From positions 1 to 61,955 of IMG/VR virus record IMGVR_UViG_3300028364_000001: a DNA stretch of 61,955 nt; one strand, written 5' to 3'. Source of the stretch: a virus. Below, one piece after another: positions 7,696 to 15,567 of this stretch; the stretch's first letter is position 1, and each line of letters begins with the position of its first letter. Under the pieces are notes generated by a model. That model saw nothing but the letters and a program-made list of their open reading frames with translations, ran no database searches and had not been told where the DNA came from. Position numbers and translations under genes: made by a program.

Positions 7696-8063
7696 GCGCG
7701 GCTGTACCCCCGTGGGTCTTCGACGACCGCTTCCACGGTATCGTCATTGATGATGCGGAACTCTTTCCCGTGTACCTTGAAGCGGGTGCCGGAATACGAA
7801 CGGAAGATGATGAAGTCCTCCGCTTTGCACCAAGGCCCGCCGGGAAATTTCGTCTGGTCTGCGTAGGCGTCGTCGCCCAGCGCAAGGACGTACCCGATGA
7901 CGGAGGCGGTCTCTTCGGCCTCACGACGCTCATCAGGGAGGTGTACCCCCCCTTCAGTCGTCTTGTTCATTTGGGGGACGGCGATCAAGAGCTTGTAGCC
8001 CTTGGGGACGGGAAGTTTTGCGCGCAACTCCGCGTCGACTTTTGGATCGGATGGCGTAAGCAT
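7692..8063 (-). CDS. GroES-like co-chaperonin
   Basis: 123 residues. After a short leader, VPKGYKLLIAVPQMNKTTEGG corresponds to the first strand and mobile-loop region of Cpn10. The middle has a SVIGYVLALGDDAY turn, the usual G-x-V-x-x-x-G segment of GroES; DFIIFRSYSGTRFKVHGKEF gives the last strand pair. In phages such proteins act with the host GroEL to fold the capsid protein (as T4 gp31). It lies between portal and scaffold and overlaps the scaffold start by ATGA. Confidence 0.75.
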   Translation of the reverse strand: MLTPSDPKVDAELRAKLPVPKGYKLLIAVPQMNKTTEGGVHLPDERREAEETASVIGYVLALGDDAYADQTKFPGGPWCKAEDFIIFRSYSGTRFKVHGKEFRIINDDTVEAVVEDPRGYSRA

Positions 8064-8147
8064 GGTCTCTCCGCAGCGTTTAAGGTACGCCGTTACCTAG
8101 CGTGAGTTTGTCCCACGGTATGGGGTCATATAATAGCGAGAAGCAGT

Positions 8148-8330
8148 TTATTCTTCAAGTTGCTTCTTTTCGATGTCGGCGATCTCCGCCAGCACCATAT
8201 CCAAGGCCCCGATAGCCCCCACTGTCTTGGCGTAGGCCACGTAATCGACGGCACCCCCCGTAGCCAGATAGTCCGCGAGGTCGTTGCGCTGCAGGGTGAG
8301 TATGTGACGGAGGCGTTCAATGATTTCCAT
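8148..8330 (-). CDS. Small helical protein in the portal-scaffold interval
   Basis: 60 residues from the ATG at 8330 (TGATG overlap with the upstream gene). MEIIERLRHILTLQRNDLAD then AIGALDMVLAEIADIEKKQL; two predicted amphipathic helices. No family recognised. The 84 bases between it and the GroES-like gene hold no recognisable gene. Confidence 0.6.
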   Translation of the reverse strand: MEIIERLRHILTLQRNDLADYLATGGAVDYVAYAKTVGAIGALDMVLAEIADIEKKQLEE

Positions 8331-8608
8331 CAAACGGCCTCGTAGGTCGCAGCGAAGATGTCGGGCTTGCAGGCATAGAACTCACCCTGAATGCCCTTGA
8401 TGATCCAGTCGCCCTCGGTGGCAACGTGTTTTGCGCGCCCATCCGTGCCATCTTCCATCGTGACGATATCGGCCTCAGCCTTTGCGCCGGGGTGCCGCGC
8501 TTTGCGAATGTTTCTCAGCACAGGGCAAAACTCGTGCAACGCTGACATGTCGCCCAAATAGAGGAATTGCATTGCTTCGATGACGACAGGCTTCTTGCGG
8601 TATTTCAT
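8330..8608 (-). CDS. PGDYG-like phage protein, unknown function
   Basis: 92 residues from the ATG at 8608. It opens MKYRKKPVVIEAMQFLYLGD and continues with EGDWIIKGIQGEFYACKPDI, the defining pattern of a very common small phage protein whose function is not established. ATGA overlap with the upstream 39-residue gene. Confidence 0.75.
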   Translation of the reverse strand: MKYRKKPVVIEAMQFLYLGDMSALHEFCPVLRNIRKARHPGAKAEADIVTMEDGTDGRAKHVATEGDWIIKGIQGEFYACKPDIFAATYEAV

Positions 8609-8724
8609 GGTTTTTCCTTCACCTTGTGCGGCCACCGGCCAATGATCAGCCCAAACACCCATGGCGCCGCCCACCCGGGCAGAGGGATGTTATCGAACAC
8701 CCACGCGGCAATACGACCTGTCAT
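8605..8724 (-). CDS. 39-residue small membrane-like peptide
   Basis: ATG at 8724 overlaps the portal stop (ATGA), and the stop overlaps the next ATG. The middle NIPLPGWAAPWVFGLIIG is hydrophobic and long enough for one membrane segment, followed by a basic end (RWPHKVKEKP). The two coupled overlaps support that it is real. Confidence 0.55.
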   Translation of the reverse strand: MTGRIAAWVFDNIPLPGWAAPWVFGLIIGRWPHKVKEKP

Positions 8725-11168
8725 GCTTTTCCTCCCTTACGTGCCAACTCCTTGGCGATGTCGATGCCCATGGCGAGCCCCTTGGCCTTGTCTTCCCGTG
8801 TCGCGTTGGTCGCGTCCTCTGCGACCCGCACCCCGAGCCGGGCGCCCTCGCGCTTGTCCTCGGCCGCGATCCGTTCCCGCTGGACAGCCGAGCCGTCGGC
8901 GGCCTTCATCGCGTCGAGCTCGAGACGCTTGGTCTTGATCTCCGCATCGAGCCTGATCTTCATCTCTTCGAGCTCCAGCTCCTTCAGCTGGATCTGCGTG
9001 AGCGGGTCCTTGGCCACCTGCTCGGCCTGCTGCTGTGCAGCCTCGGCCTGATTTTCCTGCAAGAGCTTGCCCGCCGCCGCAGCCACGAGCCTTGACAGCT
9101 CCACCTCGACGTCCTCGGGCAGGGGCTCGTCCTCGGCTGGCAGGGGCACACCCAGCTGGGCTTCCAACGCCTTGCGGTATCCCAGCGCCACGTGCTCGGT
9201 GATATGCGCAGCCAGAGCACTCTTGATTGCCCCGGCGAACGGGGACTGGCCGACGATCTGTGCCAGCTTGGGGTCCTGCGCGGCAGCCATGTGCACTGCG
9301 ATGTGCGCCTCGTGATCCTGATACAGGAACGCCTTGACCGGCTCCTGCTTGAGGACGGCCACGTTCTCCGCCACCGGGTCTTTCGGCTTCAGCTCACTTG
9401 GCAGCTTGATGATCTCCGAGGCGTCTTGGATACCCAGCACCTCCAGCATCTGCCGGTGCAGCAGTCCCATGTCGTACAGCTGCGGGGCCTGCGTCGAGAG
9501 CTGGAGAGCTGCCTGATACTGCATGATGCGCTGTGCGGTGGTTGCCGCGTTGGGGTCCGACACCGGGATGATGTCCACTCCCGAGCCAAAGTCCTTCGAC
9601 CGGTCGAAGTCCTCGTCGTCAAAGTAGTCGTATTGGCCAGACATGAAATCGCCGATCACCCGGGCGAGCAGCCGCAGCTCCTGCTTCATAGCGGCGTGCA
9701 GGCGGTGTTGGATGCCCGACATCACCTTCATGTTGCGCTCGAGGAGCGCCAGTGTGGTCCCGACCGGGGCCTGTGCGCTCATATCGCTGACCTGCAGGTC
9801 CGCCATGGAGCTGATCCGGCGGCCTTCCTGCACCACGTTGCCCAGCAGCTGGTACAAGACCACGCTTGGTTCCTTGTAAGGCATCGGGAACAGGGAGTCG
9901 CGGAGCGATCCGCCCACGATGTCCACGTCACGCCACTCGCCCGGCTTCAGGGGGCTGTTGTCCCCCTTGATGCGCAAGGATCGCGACTTCAGACCGGCGG
10001 GCAGGTTTGACAGCGTACCCGCGTCGATCAGCTGGCGGAGAATGGATGTGGCGGATTTCGTGAGGCCGCCCACAAGGTGCGTGAGACCCGTGCCATAGAA
10101 CCCCATCCCCGGGAGGTAGGGGTAGTGGGCGAAGTGCAACCGCTTGGTCTTGGTCTCGTCTTCTTCGTACCAGTTACGGTAGATGGCCAGCACCTTCCTT
10201 GAGGTGAGGTCGATGGTGACGACGTAGGGCCGGTCGATCTCCTCCGGGTCGTCAAGCGGCTCAGGGAGCGAGATGTCGACGTGCATCTCAAGCAGAGTGT
10301 GCCGCTCTTCGTCCTCGGTCGGGATATCCACGCCGGTGATCTTGGCGTAGGCCTCCTCGATGTCGGTGGTCTCCCGCACGGGGCTGTCGAGGGCCTCGTC
10401 CAAGTAGAGCCCTGCCACCTGCAGCTTGCGCACCTCGTTGGATGTCCGTTTCATCACGTGGGTGTAGCGGGGGCAGTCCTCCAGCCCGGCGGCGCCGTAG
10501 GACACGACGAAGTCCTCGGCCTGCACAAACACCGACCGCGGCCGCTTCATGGACGGATCGTAATAGACCTTCTTGAACGCGGAACCCGCCAGAGGGAGCT
10601 TGAACAGCATGCTCTCGGTCTCTTCGCGATACCCCGGCATGCGCTCGGTGATCTGGTAGTTCAGCTCCTGCTCGACCCGCTTGGCCTGCTCGACCTTCTC
10701 CCGGGTGGATTTACCCATAATCTTGGTCTTGGCCGGGCCCCCGGAGGGCATCATCTCGCCCATGGCCTGCGCTTGGAACCGCACGACAGCCTCGGCCAGC
10801 ATGGGGTGGAACACGCCGGATGCGCCGTCCCACGGCTCCATGCGGTCCTCGATCTTCATCCCGAGCAGCTCCAGCCCCTTGATGTATGACTCTGCCCAGT
10901 CCGCGCGGCTGCGGCGGTCCATCTCGAACCCGGTGATGAGATCCGAGGCGAGCTCTGCAAGAGCCTCCTCGTCGACGAACTCCGCGAGGTTGGCGTCGTG
11001 CTCCATGCTTTCAGGAGGGGTATCCGTCTCATCGCCGAACTCTACCGTGACGCTGCCATCCTCGCCTTCAATGGTGATAGACTCCGGGTCAAGGAGTTCG
11101 ATCTCCATGTCAGGCAGGTCTTCCTGAGCCAGAAAGTCTGACGGCTGCATCGGCTTCTCAATCGCCAT
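8721..11168 (-). CDS. Portal protein
   Basis: 815 residues, the DNA-entry ring subunit at the capsid vertex. It has an acidic N-terminus, then a typical portal core (ADWAESYIKGLELLGMKIED, MLFKLPLAGSAFKKVYYDP, HFAHYPYLPGMGFYGTGLTH, LKPGEWRDVDIVGGSLRDSL). A long charged helical C-terminus (about 690-800) probably forms the barrel or crown. The length fits large podovirus portals. It is downstream of the terminase and upstream of the co-chaperonin and scaffold. Confidence 0.85.
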   Translation of the reverse strand: MAIEKPMQPSDFLAQEDLPDMEIELLDPESITIEGEDGSVTVEFGDETDTPPESMEHDANLAEFVDEEALAELASDLITGFEMDRRSRADWAESYIKGLELLGMKIEDRMEPWDGASGVFHPMLAEAVVRFQAQAMGEMMPSGGPAKTKIMGKSTREKVEQAKRVEQELNYQITERMPGYREETESMLFKLPLAGSAFKKVYYDPSMKRPRSVFVQAEDFVVSYGAAGLEDCPRYTHVMKRTSNEVRKLQVAGLYLDEALDSPVRETTDIEEAYAKITGVDIPTEDEERHTLLEMHVDISLPEPLDDPEEIDRPYVVTIDLTSRKVLAIYRNWYEEDETKTKRLHFAHYPYLPGMGFYGTGLTHLVGGLTKSATSILRQLIDAGTLSNLPAGLKSRSLRIKGDNSPLKPGEWRDVDIVGGSLRDSLFPMPYKEPSVVLYQLLGNVVQEGRRISSMADLQVSDMSAQAPVGTTLALLERNMKVMSGIQHRLHAAMKQELRLLARVIGDFMSGQYDYFDDEDFDRSKDFGSGVDIIPVSDPNAATTAQRIMQYQAALQLSTQAPQLYDMGLLHRQMLEVLGIQDASEIIKLPSELKPKDPVAENVAVLKQEPVKAFLYQDHEAHIAVHMAAAQDPKLAQIVGQSPFAGAIKSALAAHITEHVALGYRKALEAQLGVPLPAEDEPLPEDVEVELSRLVAAAAGKLLQENQAEAAQQQAEQVAKDPLTQIQLKELELEEMKIRLDAEIKTKRLELDAMKAADGSAVQRERIAAEDKREGARLGVRVAEDATNATREDKAKGLAMGIDIAKELARKGGKA

Positions 11169-11173
11169 GTTTA

Positions 11174-11677
11174 TTACCTCTGCTGCTGCCCGAAGAACCT
11201 GCCCGGTCCTCCGTCGTAAAACCCGCGATCTTCGCCGGACATGCGCTGCTCGGCAAGCCCTGAAATCCCGGTACCCTTACCTGACAGCCCCCTGCCTTTA
11301 CCGGCACCGGGTATGCCCATACCTCCTCCGAGCGCCATCTGGGCTCGCTCCCGCGTGGCGGCCTGCGCCGCGGCCAGTGCGTCGAAGTTCGGGGTGTTGA
11401 TGTTGATCTGCATGCCTGTAGGTGGAGCCTGCGGCGCTGCCATCATCTCTTGGGACGGCCGCACCCTGTTCAAGAGTTGTGACCCGTATAACTGCTGGGC
11501 GCTGGGAAGTAGCTGCGCCAGCCCCTGTGGCATGGCTTGTGGCATGGCCTGCTGGGGCGCCATGCCTTGCGGCATACCCGGTGGGGGCGCCATGCCTTGC
11601 GGCATACCCGGTGGGGGCGCCATGCCTTGCGGCATACCCGGTGGGGGCGCCATCCCCCCGCCTGTTGAAAACTCCAT
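11174..11677 (-). CDS. Met/Pro/Gln-rich protein with GMPQGMAPPP repeats
   Basis: 167 residues. The N-terminal 30 residues are three perfect ten-residue repeats (GMPQGMAPPP). The middle is Gln/Pro-rich; the C-terminus is Gly/Arg-rich (GKGRGLSGKGTGISG). Low complexity throughout; no fold is evident. It lies between terminase/11740-11952 and portal, where short-tailed phages often carry a structural or assembly factor. Confidence 0.55.
   Translation of the reverse strand: MEFSTGGGMAPPPGMPQGMAPPPGMPQGMAPPPGMPQGMAPQQAMPQAMPQGLAQLLPSAQQLYGSQLLNRVRPSQEMMAAPQAPPTGMQININTPNFDALAAAQAATRERAQMALGGGMGIPGAGKGRGLSGKGTGISGLAEQRMSGEDRGFYDGGPGRFFGQQQR
11561..11650. repeat. Three perfect 30-bp tandem repeats
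   Basis: Three identical 30-bp units in frame within the gene at 11174-11677, each coding ten residues. Copy number is likely to vary by slippage or recombination. Confidence 0.95.
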
Positions 11678-11739
11678 GGCTTACCTCGTCAGCATGTATG
11701 TTGGCCGCACTATAACAGCAAAGTGGCCTTGAGCGGAAG

Positions 11740-11952
11740 TCACTTGCTGGAGCCCTCTTCAGGGCTAATGAAGGCGTATGTCCGCTCAAGGTTCCTGATG
11801 CTGGCGTTGAGCATGTCGATCTCGGTTTTCACGAAGTGCGGGAGCTTGCGATGCGCAGTGTGCGCCCCGCTCTGGAGGAGCCTGCGCCGCCGCTTCCACA
11901 ACTCTGTGTATCTCGCCTGCATCTCAGTAGTAGGCTGCACGTTTCGGGACAT
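11740..11952 (-). CDS. Small charged helical protein downstream of terminase
   Basis: 70 residues from the ATG at 11952, inside the end of the terminase gene (29-base overlap). MQARYTELWKRRRRLLQSG then FVKTEIDMLNASIRNLERTY; helical and basic in the middle. No family recognised; the conserved position suggests a packaging or portal-related helper. Confidence 0.55.
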   Translation of the reverse strand: MSRNVQPTTEMQARYTELWKRRRRLLQSGAHTAHRKLPHFVKTEIDMLNASIRNLERTYAFISPEEGSSK

Positions 11953-14900
11953 ATTCGGTCTCGTCCTCATCCTCGTCTGTGGGCAGGCGGATAAACCCGC
12001 CCTGTCGGAACCTCGTCAGGGCCATCACTGCGGTATCCGCGAGGTCATCGTGGGCGCCGACCGGGAAACTCGCGATCTCCTCCACCAGCTCCTCGGCCCA
12101 ACGGGTCGTCGGCACCCAGACGATGCCTGCCAGCACGATATCTGCCACGGCCTGCATGCGCGCGAACTTGTTACCCGACCCACGGTGGGGGGTAAACTCC
12201 TGCAGCATCATGCCTGTGCGCCGCAATTCTTGAAACAGTGCCACCCCGGAGCTCTTTTTCTCCACGATGAACGCATCCGGCTCCCACTTCTGGTACAGCT
12301 CCGTGGCCAGCGCCCTCAGTTCAGGGTATTCGACCCGGCGCCGCACCGCGTCCAGCAGGATCAGGTTGTTCGTGCGCTCTTCCTCATGAAAAAACACGCC
12401 CCACGTGGTGATCGCGGTATAGTCGGCCTGTTCTTTCTGCTCCGCAGCAGCATCAAGTGCCATGATGATGTAATCCACCTCTGGTGGCTCGGTTCCCGTC
12501 CATATCCGCCACCATTCTCGTTTGATGAGCGCTGAACCTTCCGCCGTGGGGTCCTGCTGGTACTGGGCGTTCCACTGGAACGTGGGCATCGAGGCCTGCG
12601 TGCGGTGCAAGGCTGCCAGATCGAAGAACGCGGGCCACAACGCCTTCTCCTTGATCGTCCCATCAGGCTGCTTGATCTCCATGATGGCTGGAAACTCGAC
12701 CACCTCGTACTGATCGGCGTTGTCGTTCTGGGTCATGTCCTGCACGACTCGCCCCGTAAGGTCCAGGACATGCCAGCGAGTGTTATGGCTCACCAGCCCG
12801 TTCGCTATGAAGTTCTCCGTGCGGTTTATCTGGACATCGAACACTTCTTCCCGCCCTGCAGGGGTGATCGACTCAATCTGGTCTTCGGTGAAGTCGCAGG
12901 TACTCGGCAACCGCAAGGGCGGTCTCTGCAGTTTTTGCGTATCCGGCGGCAAGGTTGCAGTCGTTGCAGAGCAGGGCTCTGACATACCCTCCCTCGTGAC
13001 AGTGATCGACGCACAGTTTGTTGTTCCAGTGCGCCCGGGTGTTGTGCTTGCTGGGGGGTTGCTTGCAGATAGCACACTTGCCCTCTTGGGCGACCAGCAT
13101 CCTGTCGTGCTCCTCCATACTAAGCCCGTACCGGTGTTTAAGATGTATCCTGCGTCTGTCTTCGGGGCTCTGACTCCTCTTTCCAGATGCCCACAGGCTT
13201 TTGTTATAGTGGCTTCTGCAAAACCCTTTAGCTTTCGCAGGGGCATCACAGCCTTCGATAGAGCAGCTCTGGCCCACGTGCTTCCCCCAGTGACCCACAC
13301 CGCGCCGGGGCGCGTCGGGGTTCTTCCGGTGGTAGCAGTCGAAGGATTTGTGAGCCCCTCACTTGCTCCGCTTGGTTGTCGCGCTAGATGGGCGGTCGCA
13401 TCCTTCAGCGATACAACGAAATCCCCCGTCCTCAAGTCTTTCAGGCGTACCCATGCAGTCTCTCCCGTTTGTGTGCGGACCAAGAACGGATGTCGTTCGT
13501 TCGCCCTCACAACAATACCAGAAGTCATCTTGATTGCATATATGCAATCTATACCATTTGACTGATGGTTCACCACCTTCTCATAGTCTAGGCGCCCGTC
13601 GTCATATGTCGCAACGACGTCTCCGACGCGGATATCCCGCAGGGGCTTCCCGCGCCCGTCCTGCATGAGGACCGGGGTGTCGCCTGTCATGCACTGGACC
13701 AACGCCACGCAGCCCCCGGGCATGAGGCGTGTCCGCGCGCCGAAGGTGAACCATTGATATGCCTTGTCGAACACCTCGAAATTGCCCGCCAGCACGTCCT
13801 GCTCGGAGTGTGGGTCGTCGATGATCAGCATGTCCGCACCGCGCCCGGCCAGACTTGAGCCCACACCGGTGGCGTAATACTCGGACCCGTGGTTCGTGCT
13901 CCACCGGCCAGCCGACTTGGAGTCCTGTGCGAGGGTGATCCCTGCGAATATCTCCTGATACCGCGTGTCATTCATCAGGTTCCGCACCTTGCGGCCGAAG
14001 TCCACCGCCAGATCGGTGGTGTGGGACACCATCATGACCTTCTTGCCGGGGTTACGCCCAATGTACCACGCGGGGTAGTATATGGAGACAAGCTGCGAGT
14101 TGTGCGTGGGTGTCAGATTCCGGCCTACCAGATACAGCCCGTCCGGGCTGTCTACCTGAATGCAGTGCCCCACCTCCCCGTTGGGGTTCAGCCGGATAGC
14201 TGCGATTGCCTTCCTGCGCTGCGGGGCCAACCGTTTTATATGTTTGTGGGGGATGTGCACCGGTATATCAATGGTGGGCTGGAAACCCACATAATACACG
14301 ACTTGCCTGCCCACGATCCCGCTCGTCGATGTCGTTGGCGGTTGCTCATACATATAGGGCGCCTGCCCAAGCCCTGTCAGCATCTCCAGCAGGGAGTCCT
14401 TCAACGGGGCAGAACACGTGGCGATCCGCACGCGCCCGGTGCTGCGCTCGACGTGCCCGTCAGTGTCGATGAGCCCCGCCAAGAGATCGAGCCTCTGCTC
14501 CAGAGATGCCCTTATGTAGATGTCGGGTATGTGCTTGTTCCCCAACACCCCCACGTGCCGGAGAGTCTGTTTTATCCCTTGGTAGCAAAACCCTGCTGAT
14601 ATGACCCCGGTATCCTTGTGCACAGCCTCCCAAGTTACGCGAAACCCTCGGCGCTGCAGCTCTGCTCTAGGCTGCGGGTAGTCCGGGTGATATACGAAGT
14701 CAGGGTGCGTCGCCCGGCCGTCCCCTAACCAAACCCCCAAAAAGTATGGGTCCAGAGGCAGCTCTGCCACGGGAAACTCCAGAGGCGTGATTTCAGGTAG
14801 CTGGTATTGGAACCGATTGCCGTTGGTGAGGTTACGTGGCTGGCCAGCTGTGGGCCCGACCCTGCTTGGCTCTAGGAACCATTGGGTCTCCTGTGTTTCC

Positions 14901-15406
14901 CACACCCTTTTCGGGCGACTGTACACAGTCCACTCATGGGCCCCATGGCAGCGTATGGTATCCCCGTTGGTGAACTCCACCTCGTAGTCCGCAGGAGCGG
15001 TGTCGGACACTGCAAGCACCTCGACAGGTTCGCCCGACGGGTGAAACACATAGTCCCCTACCTGAAGCTCCCCGTGAGTTCTCCATCCGGCTGGTGTAAG
15101 GACGGGCGTGCTGTCTGCTACAAGTTTGCCGTGGCGAGGAGGCATGTTCACTGCCACCCGGTCCTTGGCGCCGTTATCCAGTGCCATAAGCTGGTCAGCG
15201 AGGATGCGGTGGTGTCGTCCCACCTTATAGTCAGGCTGCATATATTTGCAGAACGCGATCAAGTCGTCGTAGGCCGCTTGCCGGGCCGAGCGATCCTGCA
15301 GGTCGGAGACCATGGCCTCCACCTCCGCCGCCTCGTCGTGCGTCAGCTGGTCGATGTTTGCCAGCAAGGTGCGCAGCTCGGCTTCGGAGAACCCAACGTC
15401 AGACAT
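11924..15406 (-). CDS. terL: Large terminase subunit, interrupted by two inteins
   Basis: 1160 residues before splicing, about 514 after removal of inteins at residues 95-436 and 572-875. The extein has the DNA-packaging ATPase motifs: PPRHGK|SQ (Walker A, split by intein 1), MLIIDDPHSE (Walker B) and Q|TRWH (motif III, split by intein 2). It also has a C-terminal nuclease with MALDAAAEQ, FIVEKKSSG and HDDLADTAVMA. Both inteins sit in highly conserved catalytic motifs, so splicing should be essential for packaging. Its ATG overlaps the TGA of the upstream 53-residue gene (TGATG). Confidence 0.93.
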   Translation of the reverse strand: MSDVGFSEAELRTLLANIDQLTHDEAAEVEAMVSDLQDRSARQAAYDDLIAFCKYMQPDYKVGRHHRILADQLMALDNGAKDRVAVNMPPRHGKLVADSTPVLTPAGWRTHGELQVGDYVFHPSGEPVEVLAVSDTAPADYEVEFTNGDTIRCHGAHEWTVYSRPKRVWETQETQWFLEPSRVGPTAGQPRNLTNGNRFQYQLPEITPLEFPVAELPLDPYFLGVWLGDGRATHPDFVYHPDYPQPRAELQRRGFRVTWEAVHKDTGVISAGFCYQGIKQTLRHVGVLGNKHIPDIYIRASLEQRLDLLAGLIDTDGHVERSTGRVRIATCSAPLKDSLLEMLTGLGQAPYMYEQPPTTSTSGIVGRQVVYYVGFQPTIDIPVHIPHKHIKRLAPQRRKAIAAIRLNPNGEVGHCIQVDSPDGLYLVGRNLTPTHNSQLVSIYYPAWYIGRNPGKKVMMVSHTTDLAVDFGRKVRNLMNDTRYQEIFAGITLAQDSKSAGRWSTNHGSEYYATGVGSSLAGRGADMLIIDDPHSEQDVLAGNFEVFDKAYQWFTFGARTRLMPGGCVALVQCMTGDTPVLMQDGRGKPLRDIRVGDVVATYDDGRLDYEKVVNHQSNGIDCIYAIKMTSGIVVRANERHPFLVRTQTGETAWVRLKDLRTGDFVVSLKDATAHLARQPSGASEGLTNPSTATTGRTPTRPGAVWVTGGSTWARAALSKAVMPLRKLKGFAEATITKACGHLERGVRAPKTDAGYILNTGTGLVWRSTTGCWSPKRASVLSASNPPASTTPGRTGTTNCASITVTREGMSEPCSATTATLPPDTQKLQRPPLRLPSTCDFTEDQIESITPAGREEVFDVQINRTENFIANGLVSHNTRWHVLDLTGRVVQDMTQNDNADQYEVVEFPAIMEIKQPDGTIKEKALWPAFFDLAALHRTQASMPTFQWNAQYQQDPTAEGSALIKREWWRIWTGTEPPEVDYIIMALDAAAEQKEQADYTAITTWGVFFHEEERTNNLILLDAVRRRVEYPELRALATELYQKWEPDAFIVEKKSSGVALFQELRRTGMMLQEFTPHRGSGNKFARMQAVADIVLAGIVWVPTTRWAEELVEEIASFPVGAHDDLADTAVMALTRFRQGGFIRLPTDEDEDETEYVPKRAAYY
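12782..13693 (-). mobile_element. Intein 2 of TerL (TRWH motif), linker also encodes an endonuclease out of frame
   Basis: 304 residues, starting Cys (CMTGDTPVLMQDG) and ending VSHN before Thr of TRWH. Block A, block B (ANERHPFLV) and block F (EEVFDVQINRTENFIANG) are present, so it should be a class 1 intein. In its own frame the roughly 145-residue linker is a Thr/Ser/Pro-rich sequence with no recognisable fold. The same DNA read two bases later encodes an endonuclease VII-like protein. Confidence 0.88.
12873..13298 (-). CDS. Endonuclease VII/HNH-like homing endonuclease nested out of frame in TerL intein 2
   Basis: 141 codons from a GTG at 13298, same strand as terL but shifted. Zn ligands: CSIEGC...CRSH, then CAICKQPP...LCVDHCHEGG and LLCNDCN, the pattern of recombination endonuclease VII-type HNH proteins. 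The stop falls just as the intein C-terminal splicing block begins. In the same frame upstream, an ATG at 13454 with GGGAGA before it starts another C-x3-GC finger but meets a TGA at 13361-13359. The 5' end may therefore be nonsense-mutated, and the GTG start is uncertain. Confidence 0.75.
   Translation of the reverse strand: MGHWGKHVGQSCSIEGCDAPAKAKGFCRSHYNKSLWASGKRSQSPEDRRRIHLKHRYGLSMEEHDRMLVAQEGKCAICKQPPSKHNTRAHWNNKLCVDHCHEGGYVRALLCNDCNLAAGYAKTAETALAVAEYLRLHRRPD
14099..15124 (-). mobile_element. Intein 1 of TerL (Walker A), class 3-like, with in-frame LAGLIDADG domain
   Basis: 342 residues between K and S of the P-loop. The first residue is Leu, not Cys/Ser/Ala, yet the block A pattern (STPVLTPAGW...GELQVGD) is clear. 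The class 3 hallmark triad is present: Trp65 two residues after the block B His (HGAHEW), Cys321 at block F position 4 (GHCIQV) and Thr340 before the terminal His-Asn. Two dodecapeptide motifs (FLGVWLGDG and LAGLIDTDG) show an in-frame homing endonuclease. The downstream extein residue is Ser. Confidence 0.85.
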
Positions 15407-15567
15407 CAGTGGCAGTCCCGATCACGCCCGTCCAAGGCGTTGTGCACAAACAAGTCGAGGACCTCCTCGTCACGCACCGGTTTGCACCAGCAGTTGCGGG
15501 ATATCTCGTGCTCCTTGGTGTCGCTGCCGGGAACGACGTGGAAGTCGGTTTTCCTGTCCCTACTCAT
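15406..15567 (-). CDS. 53-residue conserved protein upstream of TerL
   Basis: ATG at 15567; stop overlaps the terL start (TGATG). MSRDRKTDFHVVPGSDTKEH then ISRNCWCKPVRDEE. The HVVP...HEIS...CWC pattern matches a small conserved protein seen in other phage terminase neighbourhoods. CWC plus nearby His could bind a metal. Function unknown. Confidence 0.65.
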   Translation of the reverse strand: MSRDRKTDFHVVPGSDTKEHEISRNCWCKPVRDEEVLDLFVHNALDGRDRDCH

